Shown here: piece by piece, positions 28,347-38,942 of the stretch
Layout of the letters: each line of letters opens with the position of its first letter
Position numbering within the stretch: the first letter of the stretch is position 1
Assembly: GCA_946480345.1 (NCBI GenBank)
Contig: CAMLJR010000002.1
Span: 1-55,662, forward strand
Reading direction: 5' to 3'
DNA: 55,662 bases
DNA from: an uncultured Spongiibacteraceae bacterium
GTDB lineage: Bacteria; Pseudomonadota; Gammaproteobacteria; Pseudomonadales; CAMLJR01
Position numbers and translations under genes: made by a program
The notes under the pieces: model-generated
The model's database searches: none
Seen by the model: the letters and a program-made list of their open reading frames with translations, nothing else
Told to the model about the DNA's origin: nothing

Positions 28347-28529
28347 CTACATCTTTGACTGCAACACGGCGCAACGTGTCGCAGCCTTTGCTTCTTGACT
28401 ATAGCAATCGCGTTCTGCCTTGCCAGTAGCCATGCCGAAGTTGTGACCACGTCGACAATTGCGGTGATCGTCGAATTTCAGGCGTTCTTGCCGCTGCACG
28501 GCAGATAGTTCGCCTAAGCCGTTGTTCAA
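28347..28529 (-). CDS. Possible small cysteine-containing protein, divergent from tRNA-Leu
   Basis: The 373-base region 28252-28624 between trpS and the tRNA holds a terminator, this frame and the tRNA promoter. The frame encodes 60 residues from TTG 28529, with a plausible C-terminal part (RLKFDDHRNC, GHNFGMATGKAERDCYSQEA) that resembles the C-x-x-G-...-C spacing of small exported proteins, but no signal peptide is seen. A 14-codon frame (28526-28570, reverse strand) precedes it. That frame has GGGAGG at ideal spacing before its ATG, and its TGA overlaps the TTG. This could be a coupled pair, one gene broken by a frameshift, or chance. Confidence 0.3.
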   Translation of the reverse strand: MNNGLGELSAVQRQERLKFDDHRNCRRGHNFGMATGKAERDCYSQEAKAATRCAVLQSKM

Positions 28530-28572
28530 AATAAATTGTTTCTGCGATAAGGATAAATTAGGGCAGTCATGG

Positions 28573-28600
28573 TTGACCTCCCTAGAACCGTTGTTATAAT
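28573..28600 (+). promoter_or_regulatory. Sigma-70 promoter of tRNA-Leu / queA
   Basis: TTGACC at 28573-28578, 16 bases, then TATAAT at 28595-28600. The expected start of transcription is about 28607, 18 bases before the mature tRNA. The -10 region GTTATAAT is nearly symmetrical: the reverse strand reads TATAAC over 28598-28593. Confidence 0.85.
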
Positions 28601-28624
28601 CGCGCCTCGCTTAATTTCCTGCCT

Positions 28625-28711
28625 GCCCGGGTGGCGAAATCGGTAGACGCAGCGGATTCAAAATCCGCCGTTGGTGACAACATGACGGTTCGAGTCCGTC
28701 CCCGGGCACCA
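28625..28711 (+). tRNA. tRNA-Leu, anticodon CAA
   Basis: Acceptor arms GCCCGGG (28625-28631) and CCCGGGC (28701-28707) pair fully, with discriminator A and an encoded CCA at 28709-28711. The anticodon arm is GCGGA, loop TTCAAAA, TCCGC, giving anticodon CAA, which reads UUG. The long variable arm (TTGGTGACAACATGAC region) is typical of leucine tRNAs, and GGTTCGAGTCC forms the T arm. The length is 87 bases. queA follows 19 bases later with no terminator between, so the tRNA is probably cut from a longer transcript. Confidence 0.97.
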
Positions 28712-28729
28712 TCTCTGCTATCCCCTCTT

Positions 28730-30903
<2,174 letters not shown>

Positions 30904-30905
30904 GC

Positions 30906-31217
30906 ATGTATCAATTGTCGTTCTACGTTCCCGAATCGCATTTGGAGACGGTTAAGCAGGCCGTATTCGCCACCGGCGCCGGCAAGATAGGCAATTACGA
31001 TAATTGTTGTTGGCAGGTGTTAGGTCAGGGGCAATTCCGTTCGCTTCCGGGCAGTGATCCCTATATTGGCGAGCAGGGTGAATTGGAAACTGTCGCTGAA
31101 TACAAGATCGAATTAATCTGCCCGGATGCGTTAATTCGCGCCGCCGTCGACGCATTGCGCGCGGCACACCCATATGAAGAGCCGGCTTTCCACGTCACGC
31201 GGCTGGAGCAGGTTTAA
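30906..31217 (+). CDS. Stand-alone NIF3/YqfO insert-type (PII/CutA-like) domain protein
   Basis: A 103-residue protein beginning MYQLSFYVPESHLETVKQAV, with GAGKIGNYDNCCWQVLGQGQ and FRSLPGSDPYIGEQGELETV in the middle, ending in AAHPYEEPAFHVTRLEQV. This is the domain found inserted in many NIF3/YqfO (DUF34) proteins, occurring alone here. Its fold resembles CutA and PII trimers, and the family is thought to bind metal or small ligands; the function is unknown. It starts two bases after tgt and probably belongs to the same transcript. The next gene is convergent, with the stop codons adjacent. Confidence 0.85.
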   Translation: MYQLSFYVPESHLETVKQAVFATGAGKIGNYDNCCWQVLGQGQFRSLPGSDPYIGEQGELETVAEYKIELICPDALIRAAVDALRAAHPYEEPAFHVTRLEQV

Positions 31218-31544
31218 TCAGCCGCGAGGAAATTGAATAACTTGCGCGGATCGTAACGGCGGCGCGATTTGTTGCTCCGAACCTTCGCACAATGTGCGCT
31301 GTAGTTGTTCGAGCGTATCGTGCATCATCGAAGAAACCACAATGCAGGCGGCGATGGGATTCGCGGCGAGTTTGATGCGTGCGTTGATTTGAAATTGCAG
31401 GCCGCGCAAACGTTGCTGCGATTCTGCCGGTGAGCGGGCGATCAGCATTTCGGTGAGGGCACTGCGCAAATGTTCGAGGCGCTCGGGGTCATGCTCGGCC
31501 AGATAACGCAGCGTATCGAAGCCAGGTAATTCGACTTTCACCAT
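31218..31544 (-). CDS. DUF3135 protein
   Basis: A 108-residue soluble protein, MVKVELPGFDTLRYLAEHDP at the start, then RLRGLQFQINARIKLAANPI and AACIVVSSMMHDTLEQLQRT. This is the pattern of DUF3135, a small gammaproteobacterial family of unknown role. There is no signal peptide or membrane helix. A ribosome site (GGAGGG read on the reverse strand) lies just before its ATG. It is divergent from the Nudix gene and ends directly against the NIF3-like gene. Confidence 0.85.
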   Translation of the reverse strand: MVKVELPGFDTLRYLAEHDPERLEHLRSALTEMLIARSPAESQQRLRGLQFQINARIKLAANPIAACIVVSSMMHDTLEQLQRTLCEGSEQQIAPPLRSAQVIQFPRG

Positions 31545-31678
31545 GTGACCCTCCTTTTCCCTTCCGGTACTGATTCAGGCAGGGAAAAAACAGCGGCAAT
31601 TCCATATCGCGACTCGTTGCAGCATGCCGCTATATTGTTGGCCTCGCAACACCGTCCGTCGGCTATCTGGAGAGTGTT

Positions 31679-32287
31679 TTGGAATCGCGACTTTTAACGC
31701 GGATGCACGAAAAGCTTGAGCAAAACCCGTGCCCGACCGCGGCTGCACGCGTGCCGGCGGCAGTGCTAATGGCATTGACCGACGAGAGCGACCCGCACTT
31801 GCTGCTGATTCGTCGCAGCCTGCATTTATCGGCACATCCTGGCGAGATTGCATTGCCCGGGGGCAAGGCGGATGCCGATGATATCGATCTGCGCGATACC
31901 GCCCTCCGCGAGGCATGGGAAGAGATTGGGTTGCCGCGCGATTGCTTTGGTTATGGCGGTCACCTTGCTCCGCGAGTCAGCATGCTGGGGCTTGCTGTTA
32001 CGGCGATCGCGGGAGTTGTATCGGTTGATGTGCCGCTGCAAATGCAGGCAGTCGAGGTGGAGGAAATAATTCATGCTCCGCTGGCTTTTTTCGCCGAACG
32101 CAAGAATCTGCGCGCCGATCGCGTCATTCGTAACGGTGAGGTCCGCATCGCGGCGCGATATCAATATCGGCATTACACGATCTGGGGCATTACTGCGGGA
32201 TTTATCGTCGATCTTGTGAATGAACTTTACGATGCTCGACTCGATGTCGACGCACGTTTGCGCGATGTTTTAGCGGAGACATATTGA
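31679..32287 (+). CDS. nudL: Nudix hydrolase, CoA pyrophosphatase type (NudL-like)
   Basis: A 202-residue hydrolase. [20 protein letters not shown] before the Nudix box is the extra motif of CoA diphosphatases, and the box itself is [20 protein letters not shown] followed by EEIGL. Such enzymes split coenzyme A or related dinucleotides into 4-phosphopantetheine and 3,5-ADP. The start is probably TTG 31679, four bases after GGAGAG; ATG 31703 would remove eight residues. TATATT at 31631-31636 could be a -10 box. It is coupled to the next gene by a TGATG overlap. Confidence 0.9.
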   Translation: MESRLLTRMHEKLEQNPCPTAAARVPAAVLMALTDESDPHLLLIRRSLHLSAHPGEIALPGGKADADDIDLRDTALREAWEEIGLPRDCFGYGGHLAPRVSMLGLAVTAIAGVVSVDVPLQMQAVEVEEIIHAPLAFFAERKNLRADRVIRNGEVRIAARYQYRHYTIWGITAGFIVDLVNELYDARLDVDARLRDVLAETY

Positions 32288-32820
32288 TGATTTACGAACT
32301 CGATGATTTGCGTGTCAATTTCGCGAGCGATAATTATTTTATTGCGGACAATGCGACGGTGATCGGCTCCGTCAATATCGGTGACGATGTCAGTATCTGG
32401 TTTAACGCGGTCGCGCGTGGCGACAGCGACATAATCACGATTGGCGATCGCACAAATATTCAGGACGGTGCGATGCTACATGCCGATGCCGGTTCGCCGT
32501 TGACGATTGGTCGCGATGTCACTGTGGGTCACCACGCCGTCGTGCATGGCTGCACCGTCGGCGATTTCAGTTTGATCGGTATTAATGCGGTAATTCTTAA
32601 CGGCGCGCAAATTGGTCGTCATTGCATTATTGGCGCGAACGCGCTGATTCCCGAAGGAAAAATTATTCCCGATGGTTCGTTGGTTATAGGCGCGCCGGGA
32701 CGCGTCGTAAAACAACTAACCGAAGAGGCGAAGTTAAAGCTCGAAGGAATGGCCGCACATTATGTGGAGAATGGCCGTCGCTTCCGCAGCAAACTCCGTA
32801 TCGATGCGCGCAGCGAGTGA
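32287..32820 (+). CDS. Gamma-carbonic anhydrase family protein (YrdA-like)
   Basis: A 177-residue left-handed beta-helix protein. Hexapeptide repeats are seen throughout (for example [20 protein letters not shown]). The three metal histidines of gamma carbonic anhydrases match H65 in AMLHADAG and H82 and H87 in [24 protein letters not shown] and [12 protein letters not shown] close the helix. Many YrdA/CaiE-type members have no proven anhydrase activity, so the reaction is uncertain. It is coupled on both sides (TGATG) to nudL and to the DUF1289 gene. Confidence 0.92.
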   Translation: MIYELDDLRVNFASDNYFIADNATVIGSVNIGDDVSIWFNAVARGDSDIITIGDRTNIQDGAMLHADAGSPLTIGRDVTVGHHAVVHGCTVGDFSLIGINAVILNGAQIGRHCIIGANALIPEGKIIPDGSLVIGAPGRVVKQLTEEAKLKLEGMAAHYVENGRRFRSKLRIDARSE

Positions 32821-33011
32821 TGAGCTTATTGCAAGAAATTGCTTCACCTTGTATCGGTGTTTGTCGGCTGGATGAGCGGCGCATCTGCGTCGGCTGCTGG
32901 CGTAGTATTGATGAAATTGTTGCGTGGCGATCGCTTAATAATGAGGAAAAGCAACGTGTGATTGCCGTATCGGAACAGCGTCGAATCTTGCGCGGCGACG
33001 AGAATAAATAA
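32820..33011 (+). CDS. DUF1289 small zinc-ribbon-like protein
   Basis: A 63-residue protein beginning [20 protein letters not shown] and continuing RRICVGCWRSIDEIVAWRSL. The four cysteines (C-x3-C and C-x2-C) form the DUF1289 signature, probably a metal-binding knot. It is followed by a helix ending NNEEKQRVIAVSEQRRILRG. The function is unknown. The ATG at 32820 shares a base with the preceding stop (TGATG), making three coupled genes nudL, gamma-CA and DUF1289. It is convergent with the next gene. Confidence 0.9.
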   Translation: MSLLQEIASPCIGVCRLDERRICVGCWRSIDEIVAWRSLNNEEKQRVIAVSEQRRILRGDENK

Positions 33012-33042
33012 TCCGATGAGTCAATTAAAAAAACGCGATAAA

Positions 33043-34323
33043 TTAGATGGGCGCCTGATCGGCATCGTAGAACGCGCGAATCTGCTTCACGATATTGCCC
33101 TGTACGTTCATCGTTTCGAAAAAATAATCGCCGATGCGGACGCCGACATCGGCATCAGGAAAGCTTTCGAGACTTTCCAGCAGTAGGCCATTCAATGTTT
33201 TAGGGCCGTCGGTTGGTAATTTCCAGTCGAGCGCGCGATTGATTTCGCGAATGCCGGCGCTGCCTTCGATGATGAACGAGCCGTCGGTTTGTTCGATGAT
33301 TTCTTCCGATTCGTCGACAAGATTCGACGTAAATTCTCCGACGATTTCTTCGAGAATATCTTCCAGCGCGATTAAGCCTTGCACCACGCCGTATTCATCG
33401 ACAACGATTGCGATGCGACGTTTTTGTTTTTGAAAATTGAATAACTGCGTATGCAGCGGAGTGCCTTCGGGTACGAAATACGGCTCGTCGATTTCTTTGA
33501 GCAAAGCGCGGCGGTTAAGTTGGCCCTGACCGTCGATGAGTCTTACGACCGAGCGCAAATGTAAAAAGCCGACGATGTTATTGATGTCTTGTTTATAAAC
33601 TGGAATGCGCGTGAATTCGCATTCGCGTAATTGGCGGGTCAGCGTCGCATCGTCTTCGTCGAGATCGAGTCCGATCACCTCCGAGCGCGGCACCATGATG
33701 TCGTCGATCGTCATTTGTTCGAGATCGAGAATATTCAGCAGCATGCCTTGGTGGCGCTGCGGAATAATTTCGCCGGCATCGTTAACGATGGTTCGCAATT
33801 CAGCCTGACTTAGTGGCTCTTCCTTGTGGCGCGCCGGATCAATACCAAAAATACGTAAAAAATAATTCGCCAGTGTGTTTACTGCCCACACGACCGGATA
33901 AAACGTGCGCAGTAGCGGTTTTAAAATACGACTGAAGGGGAAAGCGATCCGCTCCGGATAGAGTGCTCCCACTGTCTTTGGCGCGACTTCGGCAAAAATC
34001 AGCAGAAATACCCCAACCAGAAAGCTGGCCAACGTCACCGCAAGACCGCTATCGCCGAGTACGCGAATCGCGATCAGGGTGGCGAGAGCCGAGGCAAAAA
34101 CATTGGTCAGCGTATTGCCAATCAACACGAAGCCCAGCAAGCGTTCGGGATGTTCGAGCAGGTGGCTGACGCGTTTTGCGCCTTTATGGCCGCTGCCGGC
34201 GAGATGTTTCAGCCGATAGCGGTTCAATGCCATCATGCCGGTCTCTGAGCTGGAGAAAAACGCGGAAAGAACAATCAGCGCGAAAAGCAGCAGAAACAGA
34301 AGTCCTAAAGGGGCCTCGTTCAA
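33043..34323 (-). CDS. CNNM/CorC-family transporter (DUF21 + CBS pair + CorC domain)
   Basis: A 426-residue inner-membrane protein. The DUF21 domain (about residues 1-190) has several helices and begins LFLLLFALIVLSAFFSSSET, with EVAPKTVGALYPERIAFPFS. Two CBS domains follow (DDIMVPRSEVIGLDLDEDDA and RRIAIVVDEYGVVQGLIALE), then a C-terminal CorC/HlyC domain (DGSFIIEGSAGIREINRALD). Members (CorB, YfjD, CNNM) are tied to magnesium or cobalt efflux; the older name hemolysin is misleading. It lies downstream of ypjD on the same strand, next to ffh, the order known in Pseudomonas. Confidence 0.93.
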   Translation of the reverse strand: MNEAPLGLLFLLLFALIVLSAFFSSSETGMMALNRYRLKHLAGSGHKGAKRVSHLLEHPERLLGFVLIGNTLTNVFASALATLIAIRVLGDSGLAVTLASFLVGVFLLIFAEVAPKTVGALYPERIAFPFSRILKPLLRTFYPVVWAVNTLANYFLRIFGIDPARHKEEPLSQAELRTIVNDAGEIIPQRHQGMLLNILDLEQMTIDDIMVPRSEVIGLDLDEDDATLTRQLRECEFTRIPVYKQDINNIVGFLHLRSVVRLIDGQGQLNRRALLKEIDEPYFVPEGTPLHTQLFNFQKQKRRIAIVVDEYGVVQGLIALEDILEEIVGEFTSNLVDESEEIIEQTDGSFIIEGSAGIREINRALDWKLPTDGPKTLNGLLLESLESFPDADVGVRIGDYFFETMNVQGNIVKQIRAFYDADQAPI

Positions 34324-34412
34324 AAAGCGTGATCCTGTATCGACGGCGAGCGGCTATCTTGAAGAAAAACCAGCGGGCAGGCAACCGCTGACGGTGGCGG
34401 TTTTCGCTATGA

Positions 34413-35225
34413 TCAATTGACGCGATGCAAAATGAGCTCAAGCACGACCTTCGTCCCGAAATACGCCAGCGCCAGCGCAGTGAAGCCTGCCAGCGTCCAG
34501 CGCACTGCGGTATGGCCGCGCCAACCCAGTTTGCGGTGTCCCCACAATAATCCCGCAAAAATGCACCAGGCAATGAGCGAAAAAATCGTTTTATGAACGA
34601 GGTGTTGAGCAAAGAGGTTGTCGATATAAACCATACCTGTCGCAATCGCGGCGGTCAGCAGAAGAAAGCCAACCCACAGCAATTCAAATAACAAATTTTC
34701 CATCGTCATCAGCGGGGGCAGCGCATTGATAACGCCATTAACGTGACGCTGCTTCAGTGCGCGCTCTTGTAGCGCCAATACAAATGCCTGCAATGCACAA
34801 AGCGAAAGCGCGCTGTAAGCGAGAATCGATAAAACAATATGAGCCAGCACGCCAACGCTGAGTGAGTCGAGTCGCGAATCAGGCCCTTGAATGGCAAAGG
34901 TTGTAATGATCGACAGGCTGGCGAGGGGGAACAGCAGTGCCAATACCGTTTCGAGTGGCCGTCGTAAGTTACTCAGCAAGCCAATCAGGCAAACGAACCA
35001 GAAGCTCAGCGATAGAACGCGAAAAAAACTCAGATCAATTCCAGATGGAGAATAAATCGGCCCGATGGCGCTGAAACCGTGGGCAATGACAGCGATTGTG
35101 CCCAATATCAAAAAACGCGAGCGCACGGATCGAGAGAGGCCTCGCTCCAGCAGATACAGTCCTTGATAAATTGCCGCGGTCAGATAAAACACGACTGCGG
35201 TAATGCTGGCGACAGCGTGCATCAT
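34413..35225 (-). CDS. ypjD: YpjD, CcsA-like inner-membrane protein
   Basis: A 270-residue polytopic protein with about eight hydrophobic segments and the C-terminal pattern FSLIAWCIFAGLLWGHRKLG followed by WRGHTAVRWTLAGFTALALA, typical of the cytochrome c assembly (CcsA/HemX-like) family. Histidines suited to haem contact are present, but the usual tryptophan-rich WWD box is not obvious, so a role in haem handling is only inferred. In E. coli ypjD also neighbours ffh. Start codons at 35225 and 35222 are adjacent ATGs. The promoter must lie between here and ffh. Confidence 0.88.
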   Translation of the reverse strand: MMHAVASITAVVFYLTAAIYQGLYLLERGLSRSVRSRFLILGTIAVIAHGFSAIGPIYSPSGIDLSFFRVLSLSFWFVCLIGLLSNLRRPLETVLALLFPLASLSIITTFAIQGPDSRLDSLSVGVLAHIVLSILAYSALSLCALQAFVLALQERALKQRHVNGVINALPPLMTMENLLFELLWVGFLLLTAAIATGMVYIDNLFAQHLVHKTIFSLIAWCIFAGLLWGHRKLGWRGHTAVRWTLAGFTALALAYFGTKVVLELILHRVN

Positions 35226-35253
35226 CTCGTGTGGAAAATCCGTAAATGCCCGG

Positions 35254-35282
35254 TTGGGAGGGAAAATCTTATCCGGTATACT
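35254..35282 (+). promoter_or_regulatory. Sigma-70 promoter of ffh
   Basis: TTGGGA at 35254-35259, 17 bases, then TATACT at 35277-35282. It lies 72 bases before the ffh start and just outside the divergent ypjD gene. Confidence 0.65.
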
Positions 35283-35354
35283 TCAACAGTTTGCTTATCC
35301 GATTGCAAGCTTGCGCCAATCATTCGATTTTTAGCTTCTTTTCTGGACTTCCTC

Positions 35355-36725
35355 ATGTTTGAGAATTTGACCGAGCGTCTTTCAAAGACTTTGCGCCACA
35401 TTACCGGCCAGGCGCGTCTGACTGAAGAAAATGTGCAGGATGCGACGCGCGAAGTGCGAATGGCGCTTCTTGAAGCGGATGTCGCCTTACCTGTGGTGAA
35501 GGAGTTCGTCGAAGCCGTCAAGCTGCGTGCGGTGGGCCAGGAAGTCAGTAAAAGTCTTAGCCCGGGCCAGATGTTCGTCAAAATTGTTAAGGACGAACTC
35601 GAGCGCGTCATGGGCGAGCGCAATGAAAAGCTGAATCTCGCAACAACGCCACCAGCGGTCATCTTGATGGCGGGTCTGCAAGGTGCGGGTAAAACCACAT
35701 CAGCGGCAAAGCTTGCGCGCTATCTGAAAGAAAAAGAAAAGAAATCGGTGATGCTGGTGAGCGCGGATATTTATCGCCCCGCAGCCATCAAGCAATTAGA
35801 AACACTCGCGCATGAAGTGGGGGTGAAGTTTTTCCCTAGCTCTGCCGATCAGCAACCGGTCGCGATTGCGCGGGCCGCGATCGATGCGGCGCGTATCAAG
35901 TTCTGCGATGTCGTCATCGTCGATACCGCCGGTCGTCTGCACATCGATGCCGACATGATGGATGAAATCAAAGCACTGCATGCGGCGGTCAATCCGATCG
36001 AAACGTTATTCGTTGTCGATGCAATGACCGGTCAGGATGCGGCGAATACGGCGAAAGCATTCGGCGATGCATTGCCGCTGACGGGTGTGATTCTGACCAA
36101 GGCCGATGCGGATACGCGCGGTGGTGCTGCGTTGTCGGTTCGGCATATCACCGGCAAGCCGATCAAATTTATCGGTGTCGGCGAAAAAACCGTCGCGCTC
36201 GATCCGTTCCATCCCGATCGGATTGCTTCGCGTATTCTCGGTATGGGCGACATTTTGTCGTTGATCGAGGAAGCCGAAGACAAGCTCGATAAAGCGAAAG
36301 CGGAAAAGCTCGCGAAAAAGATCAAAAAGGGGAAGGGTTTCGATTTAGAGGATTTGCGCGATCAGTTGCAGCAAATGAAAAACATGGGCGGCATCACCAG
36401 CATGCTCGACAAGCTGCCAGGTATGGCCAATCTCCCGCAAGCGGCACAGGCACAGGTCGACAACAAGCAGTTCGCGCGAATGGAAGCGATTATCGGCTCG
36501 ATGACGCCTGCCGAGCGGCGCGATCCTGAACTCCTCAACGGTTCTCGCAAGCGTCGTATCACGATGGGCTCTGGCACCGATATTCAAGATCTGAACCGTC
36601 TTCTGAAGCAGCACAAACAGATGCAGAAAATGATGAAGAAGATCACGCAGAAGGGCGGGTTAGCCAATATGATGCGCGGCCTTGGTGGCGCTATGGGGGC
36701 GGGGCGCGGCTTTCCTGGGCGCTAA
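35355..36725 (+). CDS. ffh: Signal recognition particle protein Ffh
   Basis: A 456-residue SRP GTPase (E. coli Ffh 453). The N domain contains LTERLSKTLRHITGQARLTE. The G domain has G1 GLQGAGKT from residue 107, the DIYRPAAIKQLETLA insertion region, DTAGRLHIDADMMDE (G3) and TKADADTRGGAALSVRHITG. The methionine-rich M domain ends with LLKQHKQMQKMMKKITQKGG and NMMRGLGGAMGAG, which binds 4.5S RNA and signal sequences. The open frame extends upstream, but ATG 35355 gives the canonical MFENLTERL start. It is divergent from ypjD. Confidence 0.98.
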   Translation: MFENLTERLSKTLRHITGQARLTEENVQDATREVRMALLEADVALPVVKEFVEAVKLRAVGQEVSKSLSPGQMFVKIVKDELERVMGERNEKLNLATTPPAVILMAGLQGAGKTTSAAKLARYLKEKEKKSVMLVSADIYRPAAIKQLETLAHEVGVKFFPSSADQQPVAIARAAIDAARIKFCDVVIVDTAGRLHIDADMMDEIKALHAAVNPIETLFVVDAMTGQDAANTAKAFGDALPLTGVILTKADADTRGGAALSVRHITGKPIKFIGVGEKTVALDPFHPDRIASRILGMGDILSLIEEAEDKLDKAKAEKLAKKIKKGKGFDLEDLRDQLQQMKNMGGITSMLDKLPGMANLPQAAQAQVDNKQFARMEAIIGSMTPAERRDPELLNGSRKRRITMGSGTDIQDLNRLLKQHKQMQKMMKKITQKGGLANMMRGLGGAMGAGRGFPGR

Positions 36726-36747
36726 GAAATCCCGGCGTAAATAAAAA

Positions 36748-36776
36748 TTTCCAAAGACAGCACTTTCCCTTACAAT
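36748..36776 (+). promoter_or_regulatory. Candidate sigma-70 promoter of the rpsP operon
   Basis: TTTCCA at 36748-36753, 17 bases, TACAAT at 36771-36776. A transcript from here would begin near 36783 and carry a leader of about 130 bases before rpsP. Confidence 0.5.
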
Positions 36777-36778
36777 AC

Positions 36779-36811
36779 GCCGCCTTTCTAGCCGGGTGGC
36801 TAGGTGGCGGC
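36779..36811 (+). other. Hairpin in the rpsP leader
   Basis: GCCGCC (36779-36784) pairs with GGCGGC (36806-36811), and inside it CTAGCC (36788-36793) pairs with GGCTAG (36798-36803) around a GGGT loop. No T run follows, so it does not look like the terminator of ffh. It overlaps the predicted start of the rpsP transcript and may be a leader structure or an operator-like palindrome. The remaining bases to 36911 hold nothing else I recognise. Confidence 0.55.
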
Positions 36812-36911
36812 GTTAGCCGAACCAATCCCGGTCCTTGAAATACACTCAAATACGCATGAATTCGCGAGCTTGAACAACCTTGGGCTCGCCAAAATTTAGG
36901 ATCAACGAGTA

Positions 36912-37160
36912 ATGGTAACGATTCGTTTAGCGCGTGGCGGTGCCAAGAAGCGCCCCTTTTATCACCTCACCGTGACCGACAGCCGTAGCCCGCGCAGCGG
37001 CCGCTACCTTGAGCGCGTAGGGTTTTTCAATCCCGTCGCCCGCGGTGGCGAAGAGCGTCTGCGTGTTGATTTCGATCGCCTGAATCATTGGGTTGGTCAG
37101 GGTGCGCAAATGTCTGATCGCGTTGCATCGCTGATCAAAGAGGCGCAGAAGGCCGCTTGA
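36912..37160 (+). CDS. rpsP: 30S ribosomal protein S16
   Basis: An 82-residue ribosomal protein, the normal length for S16. It begins [20 protein letters not shown], followed by [20 protein letters not shown], the unmistakable family signature. It heads the conserved operon rpsP-rimM-trmD-rplS. Its stop overlaps the rimM ATG by one base (TGATG). A hairpin and a candidate promoter lie in the 186-base gap before it. Confidence 0.98.
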   Translation: MVTIRLARGGAKKRPFYHLTVTDSRSPRSGRYLERVGFFNPVARGGEERLRVDFDRLNHWVGQGAQMSDRVASLIKEAQKAA

Positions 37161-37702
37161 TGTCCGCTGTGCCTGCCGATCTGGTCGTTATCGGCCGAAT
37201 TACGGCGGTATACGGTATCAAGGGTTGGCTCAAGGTGTACTCGTATACCGAGCCAATGCAAAACCTTCTGACTTATCGCAGTTGCCAAATCCTGCGCCAA
37301 GGACAATGGCAGCTGATTGAAATTGAAGAAGGCCGTGCCCATGGCAAGGGCATCGTGCTGAAGTTGCGCAATATCGATGATCGCGATGTGGCCGCCACCT
37401 ATGTCGGCTGCGATATAGGCGCGCCTCTGGCGCAATTGCCCGCGCTTGAAGAAGGCGAATATTACTGGCGCCAGCTCGAAGGTTTGCTCGTATTTGTCGA
37501 TCATCCCGAGCGTGGTCGTTTGCTGCTGGGACGAGTCGATCATCTGCTCGAAACCGGTGCCAACGACGTTTTAGTGGTAAAGGGCAATGAGGACAGTATC
37601 GATCGCCAAGAGCGATTGATTCCGTATCTGCCGGAACAAGTAGTGCTGAATATTGATCTCACGACACAAACCATGATTGTCGATTGGGATCCCGATTTTT
37701 AG
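37160..37702 (+). CDS. rimM: 16S rRNA processing protein RimM
   Basis: A 180-residue assembly factor for the 30S head domain that binds S19. The N-terminal domain begins LVVIGRITAVYGIKGWLKVY, with EPMQNLLTYRSCQIL, and the C-terminal PRC-barrel contains EEGEYYWRQLEGLLVFVDHP, then GANDVLVVKG, LIPYLPEQVV and VDWDPDF. All are standard RimM segments. The start is the ATG at 37160 that shares a base with the rpsP stop; an in-frame TTG three bases earlier is not needed. Confidence 0.97.
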   Translation: MSAVPADLVVIGRITAVYGIKGWLKVYSYTEPMQNLLTYRSCQILRQGQWQLIEIEEGRAHGKGIVLKLRNIDDRDVAATYVGCDIGAPLAQLPALEEGEYYWRQLEGLLVFVDHPERGRLLLGRVDHLLETGANDVLVVKGNEDSIDRQERLIPYLPEQVVLNIDLTTQTMIVDWDPDF

Positions 37703-37711
37703 GAACAGTGT

Positions 37712-38449
37712 ATGCGCATCGGTGTCGTCACGCTGTTCCCCGAGATGTTCGATGCCGTGATTGACTATGGCATCACCAGTCGCGCGGTAGACAATGGGTT
37801 ACTCCAGGTCAATTGCTGGAATCCACGCGACTACACGACGGATCGACACCAAACGGTGGATGGCCGACCTTACGGCGGCGGTCCCGGCATGGTGATGAAG
37901 ATTGAGCCGATGCGTGCGGCGATTCATGCGGCGCGAGCAGAGTTGAGTCCGGCTAAGGTCATTTATCTGTCGCCGCAGGGACGAATGCTCGATCAGCGCG
38001 GCGCAGCGGAATTGGTCACAGCAGAACAACTGATTTTGGTGGCAGGGCGCTACGAAGGCATCGACGAACGGTTGCTCGAAACGGAAATCGACGAGGAATG
38101 GTCGGTTGGCGATTACGTGCTGAGTGGCGGTGAATTGGCCGCGATGGTGCTGATCGATGCGGTGACCAGATTACTGCCGGGCGCTCTCGGCGATGATCAA
38201 TCGGCGCAGCAGGATTCCTTTTCGGATGGATTGCTCGATTGCCCGCATTACACGCGACCTGAAGATTACGAAGGTCAGCGCGTACCCGAAGTGTTGCTCG
38301 GCGGCAATCATGAAGCGATCCGCCGTTGGCGGTTGAAGCAGTCGTTAGGGAGAACCTGGTTGCGCCGGCCGGAGTTATTGCAGGGACGTATGCTGGACAA
38401 AGAACAACAGGCTCTGCTCGATGAATTCATTCGCGAGAGCAGGCCGTAA
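37712..38449 (+). CDS. trmD: tRNA (guanine-N1-)-methyltransferase TrmD
   Basis: A 245-residue SPOUT-class enzyme that methylates G37 of tRNAs, preventing +1 frameshifting. It begins [20 protein letters not shown]. The trefoil-knot region holds [20 protein letters not shown], then [40 protein letters not shown] is another hallmark. It lies nine bases after rimM with a fair ribosome site (AGGAAC). Confidence 0.98.
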   Translation: MRIGVVTLFPEMFDAVIDYGITSRAVDNGLLQVNCWNPRDYTTDRHQTVDGRPYGGGPGMVMKIEPMRAAIHAARAELSPAKVIYLSPQGRMLDQRGAAELVTAEQLILVAGRYEGIDERLLETEIDEEWSVGDYVLSGGELAAMVLIDAVTRLLPGALGDDQSAQQDSFSDGLLDCPHYTRPEDYEGQRVPEVLLGGNHEAIRRWRLKQSLGRTWLRRPELLQGRMLDKEQQALLDEFIRESRP

Positions 38450-38499
38450 GCTAGCTGTGAAGCTATCGACATCGATTTATTTATTCAGAGGAATTGGTC

Positions 38500-38850
38500 A
38501 TGACCAACAAAATCATCGCGGAACTGGAAGCCGAACAACTGAAAAAGGAAATTCCTGAATTCAGCCCCGGCGATACGGTGGTCGTGCAGGTTAAAGTGAA
38601 AGAAGGCGATCGCGAGCGTATTCAGGCGTTCGAAGGCGTGGTCATCGCAAAACGTAACCGCGGCTTCAACTCCGCGTTCACCGTGCGCAAAATCTCCCAC
38701 GGTGTAGGCGTTGAGCGTACCTTCCAGAGCCACAGCCCGTTGATCGATAGCGTTTCTGTCGTGCGTCGTGGTGATGTGCGTCAGGCCAAACTGTATTACC
38801 TGCGTGAACTCAGCGGTAAAGCAGCGCGTATCAAGGAAAAGCTCAACTAA
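38500..38850 (+). CDS. rplS: 50S ribosomal protein L19
   Basis: A 116-residue ribosomal protein (E. coli L19 is 115). It begins [20 protein letters not shown], with [20 protein letters not shown] and [20 protein letters not shown], ending [18 protein letters not shown] 38500 is preceded by GAGGAAT. It is the last gene of the rpsP operon, closed by the strong terminator 92 bases downstream. Confidence 0.98.
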   Translation: MTNKIIAELEAEQLKKEIPEFSPGDTVVVQVKVKEGDRERIQAFEGVVIAKRNRGFNSAFTVRKISHGVGVERTFQSHSPLIDSVSVVRRGDVRQAKLYYLRELSGKAARIKEKLN

Positions 38851-38942
38851 GCGAGGTCGGTCGTGGCGCAGCGAGCTTCGCGCAAGATCACTCGCAACGG
38901 CATCGATACACGCGGCTCGGGCGTACAAAGCTCGGGCGGAAG

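Noticed and set aside
28631..28729. Open frame through the tRNA gene joined to queA
   Set aside because: The tRNA folds perfectly and queA begins normally at 28730; the upstream frame is chance.
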